Shown in pieces: positions 22,866-24,674 of a stretch of DNA of 24,674 nt; positions within the stretch are counted from its first letter, which is position 1, and each line of letters begins with the position of its first letter. Where the stretch lies: assembly GCA_046296655.1 (NCBI GenBank), contig JBKBLE010000032.1:1-24674 (forward strand), read 5' to 3'. The notes under the pieces were generated by a model that saw nothing but the letters and a program-made list of their open reading frames with translations, searched no databases and had not been told where the DNA came from. The position numbers were made by a program, and so were the translations under genes. Origin of the DNA: Cloacibacterium sp046296655. GTDB lineage: Bacteria > Bacteroidota > Bacteroidia > Flavobacteriales > Weeksellaceae.

Positions 22866-22898
22866 AATCCTTCAAGGATTCTAAATCCTTGAAGGATT
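22866..22898. repeat. 15-bp perfect inverted repeat, each arm itself palindromic
   Basis: AATCCTTCAAGGATT (22866-22880) and AATCCTTGAAGGATT (22884-22898) are exact reverse complements separated by CTA. Each arm is itself a palindrome around its central base. It follows the SDR stop by seven bases. There is no T-tract, so it resembles a dispersed palindrome more than a terminator. Confidence 0.65.
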
Positions 22899-22956
22899 GG
22901 TAATACTAATTCAATAAAAATTTGCGTTCTTTGCATAATCATCTTTGCGACATTGC

Positions 22957-24561
22957 GTGAAAAAAAATCTATACATATTCCTAATTTTTCTTCCTTTTTT
23001 TCTGAAATCCCAACAGAAACAATTCATCTTAATAGATGCTCAAACAAAAAAAGAATTGGTAAAAAAAGACTCACTTTCTGCAGTGAAATTTCTAGATTCT
23101 TTAGCGGAAAACAATTATTATTTCACCAAGATTTTAAATGTTGAAAAAGTAGAGAATACCACAAAAATCGTTTTTGACAAAGGCAAAAATTTCAATGAAG
23201 CCAAAGTGAAATTTTCGTCAGAAACTGCTTTGTTTTTAAAATCAAAACCAGAGATTTTTACCAAAAATTTAGATTCTCTCAAACAAGTTATCAATCAAAA
23301 ATATACAGACGAAGGTTTTGCTTTTAACCGAGTGAAAACACAATTTTTAGGATTTGAAAACGATGTTCCGAAAGTTGAAATTTCTGTTTTCAAAGGTGAT
23401 AAAAGAGTAATCAATGGTTTTGTTATGCAAGGATTCACCAAAGTTCCGAAACGTTTTGTCAAGAATTTAGAAAAAGAATTTGTTGGAAAAACGTATGATG
23501 ACGACAATCTTCTCAAAATCAATTCTCGGTTAGAAAACCATCCGTTTTTGATATTAGAAAAAGCTCCGCAAACCCTTTTCACAAAAGATTCTACACAAAT
23601 TTACCTTACTTTTCAGAAGAAAAAATCCAATAATTTTGATGGAATTATAGGTTTTGGGAATAATGATAAGAAGAAATTTACTTTCACAGGAAGCATTAAT
23701 CTCAATCTGAAGAACGTTTTTAATAGTTTTGAGACCATTTCTTTGTATTGGCAAAGAAACCAACAAAGCGGACAAAACTTCGATTTACAAACCGATATTC
23801 CTTATCTTTTTGGTTCTAACATCGGCACGAATCTCAATATGAATATTTACCGTCAAGATTCTACTTTTGCCAATGTGAAATTTCGTCCAGCGTTGTATTT
23901 TCATCTTTCGTCAAAACAAAAAATTGGAGCGAGAGGAAATTTCGAGATTTCTTCTGTTTTAGATGATACTTATACTTCGGGACAAGACTTTAGCAAAAAA
24001 GGAATTGGAGCTTTTTACGAATTTACAGAAACTTCGGAAGAACCGCTTTTTGTTTACAAAACCAAAATTATTGGCGAGGCAGATTTACTCAGTTCTTTTT
24101 ACCAAAATTTAGATAAAACTTTTCAACAAACCCGTTATTTTCTCTTTGCAGAGCGTAATTTTCATCTCAAAGGAAATCATTATTTCAACGCAAAAGCTGA
24201 GTCTGCAATGCTAGATTCAGACGGAGAAATTACCACCAACGAACTTTTCAGAATTGGCGGTTATAACTCATTGCGAGGTTTTAATGAGCAATCGCTTTTT
24301 ACAGATTTTTATGCTTTTGGAGGCGTAGAATATCGTTATTTGGTGAGCAATCAAGCATTTTTTGATGTTTTCGGACAATTGGCTAATGTAAGAAATTCTA
24401 CATTGAAAACGACCTCTAAACTCTATAGTTTCGGACTGGGTTTTAATTTTTTATTACCGATTGGTTTAATGACTTTTCAAATTTCCAACGGACAGGAGTT
24501 TAACAATCCTTTCAAGTTCCAAGACACCAAAATTCATTGGGGAATCATCAGTAAGTTTTAA
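22957..24561 (+). CDS. Omp85-superfamily outer-membrane protein (BamA/TamA-like barrel)
   Basis: Omp85 proteins insert or transport proteins across the outer membrane. From the GTG at 22957 the product has 534 residues: a signal peptide (KKNLYIFLIFLPFFLKSQ), a periplasmic part of about 200 residues with POTRA-like strands and the segment GFTKVPKRFVKNLEKEFVGK, then a beta-barrel (about 225-534) ending in WGIISKF with a terminal Phe. The hallmark RGF of the lumen loop is seen in IGGYNSLRGFNEQSL. It is shorter than BamA, with probably only one or two POTRA units. No in-frame ATG lies near the signal peptide; the start must be GTG 22957 or TTG 22945, both within TTTGCG-rich repeat-like DNA. Its exact partner or cargo is unknown. 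Confidence 0.85.
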   Translation: MKKNLYIFLIFLPFFLKSQQKQFILIDAQTKKELVKKDSLSAVKFLDSLAENNYYFTKILNVEKVENTTKIVFDKGKNFNEAKVKFSSETALFLKSKPEIFTKNLDSLKQVINQKYTDEGFAFNRVKTQFLGFENDVPKVEISVFKGDKRVINGFVMQGFTKVPKRFVKNLEKEFVGKTYDDDNLLKINSRLENHPFLILEKAPQTLFTKDSTQIYLTFQKKKSNNFDGIIGFGNNDKKKFTFTGSINLNLKNVFNSFETISLYWQRNQQSGQNFDLQTDIPYLFGSNIGTNLNMNIYRQDSTFANVKFRPALYFHLSSKQKIGARGNFEISSVLDDTYTSGQDFSKKGIGAFYEFTETSEEPLFVYKTKIIGEADLLSSFYQNLDKTFQQTRYFLFAERNFHLKGNHYFNAKAESAMLDSDGEITTNELFRIGGYNSLRGFNEQSLFTDFYAFGGVEYRYLVSNQAFFDVFGQLANVRNSTLKTTSKLYSFGLGFNFLLPIGLMTFQISNGQEFNNPFKFQDTKIHWGIISKF

Positions 24562-24674
24562 ATTTCTCTAAAAAAATTTTCTTTAAATCGCTGTAAATAG
24601 TCGCTCCTTAAAATAGCATCAACGCATTGACAATCAATAAAATAATTGTAATTTTTCTTGTTTTTCTTTGCAGG
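24562..24674. other. window end, non-coding
   Basis: AT-rich sequence after the Omp85 gene. I see no terminator, gene start or repeat in these bases. Confidence 0.5.

Noticed and set aside
1..24674. Defence system, CRISPR array, toxin-antitoxin pair or secondary-metabolite cluster
   Set aside because: I looked for repeats with spacers, nuclease/helicase modules, small paired genes and biosynthetic modules and found none; the genes are mainly housekeeping.

Overview
The window looks like a chromosomal segment of a flavobacterium (Bacteroidota, probably Weeksellaceae, of the Chryseobacterium/Cloacibacterium type). It is AT-rich. Many genes are preceded by the Bacteroidota -7 promoter box TAnnTTTG and none by an obvious Shine-Dalgarno. 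The content is typical of that group: an OmpA protein with thrombospondin type-3 repeats, a GH3 glucosidase, CtlX, an ABC-F protein, and an S-box-controlled methionine operon. Genus is an inference; no rRNA or tRNA gene is visible.

Layout. 0-2.1 kb: a minus-strand polytopic membrane protein with glycosyltransferase-C-like motifs, then a tyrosine recombinase broken by one in-frame TGA. 2.1-5.4 kb: a guanidino-group-modifying enzyme (+) convergent with a secreted GH3 beta-glucosidase (-). 5.4-9.8 kb: a SAM-I riboswitch with a readable terminator/antiterminator switch, followed by metY, an OsmC protein, metX and hom. This unit takes aspartate-semialdehyde to homoserine, O-acetylhomoserine and then homocysteine, and is shut off by SAM. 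9.9-10.8 kb: ctlX. 10.86-12.1 kb: a decay zone holding a GNAT acetyltransferase with a TGG-to-TGA nonsense codon, a 3' fragment of a serine hydrolase, and an orphan promoter with two palindromes. 12.1-14.9 kb (-): a DUF3817 membrane protein, and recJ followed by nadD. 15-17.1 kb: a small lipoprotein (+) convergent with an ABC-F ATPase of the YbiT type (-). 17.4-24.6 kb, mostly plus: smpB, an OmpA-family porin-like protein, yebC, a small NATD1-type GNAT (-), aroA, a short-chain dehydrogenase and an Omp85-type outer-membrane protein.

Most of the window is ordinary core genome, and I do not see a defence system, CRISPR array, transposon or prophage. The things worth a second look are the self-consistent SAM switch, three decaying genes, a dispersed repeat that appears to have become part of the NadD protein, an ABC-F protein whose second Walker A is missing, small intergenic repeat elements, and a consistent promoter layout that corrects several start codons.
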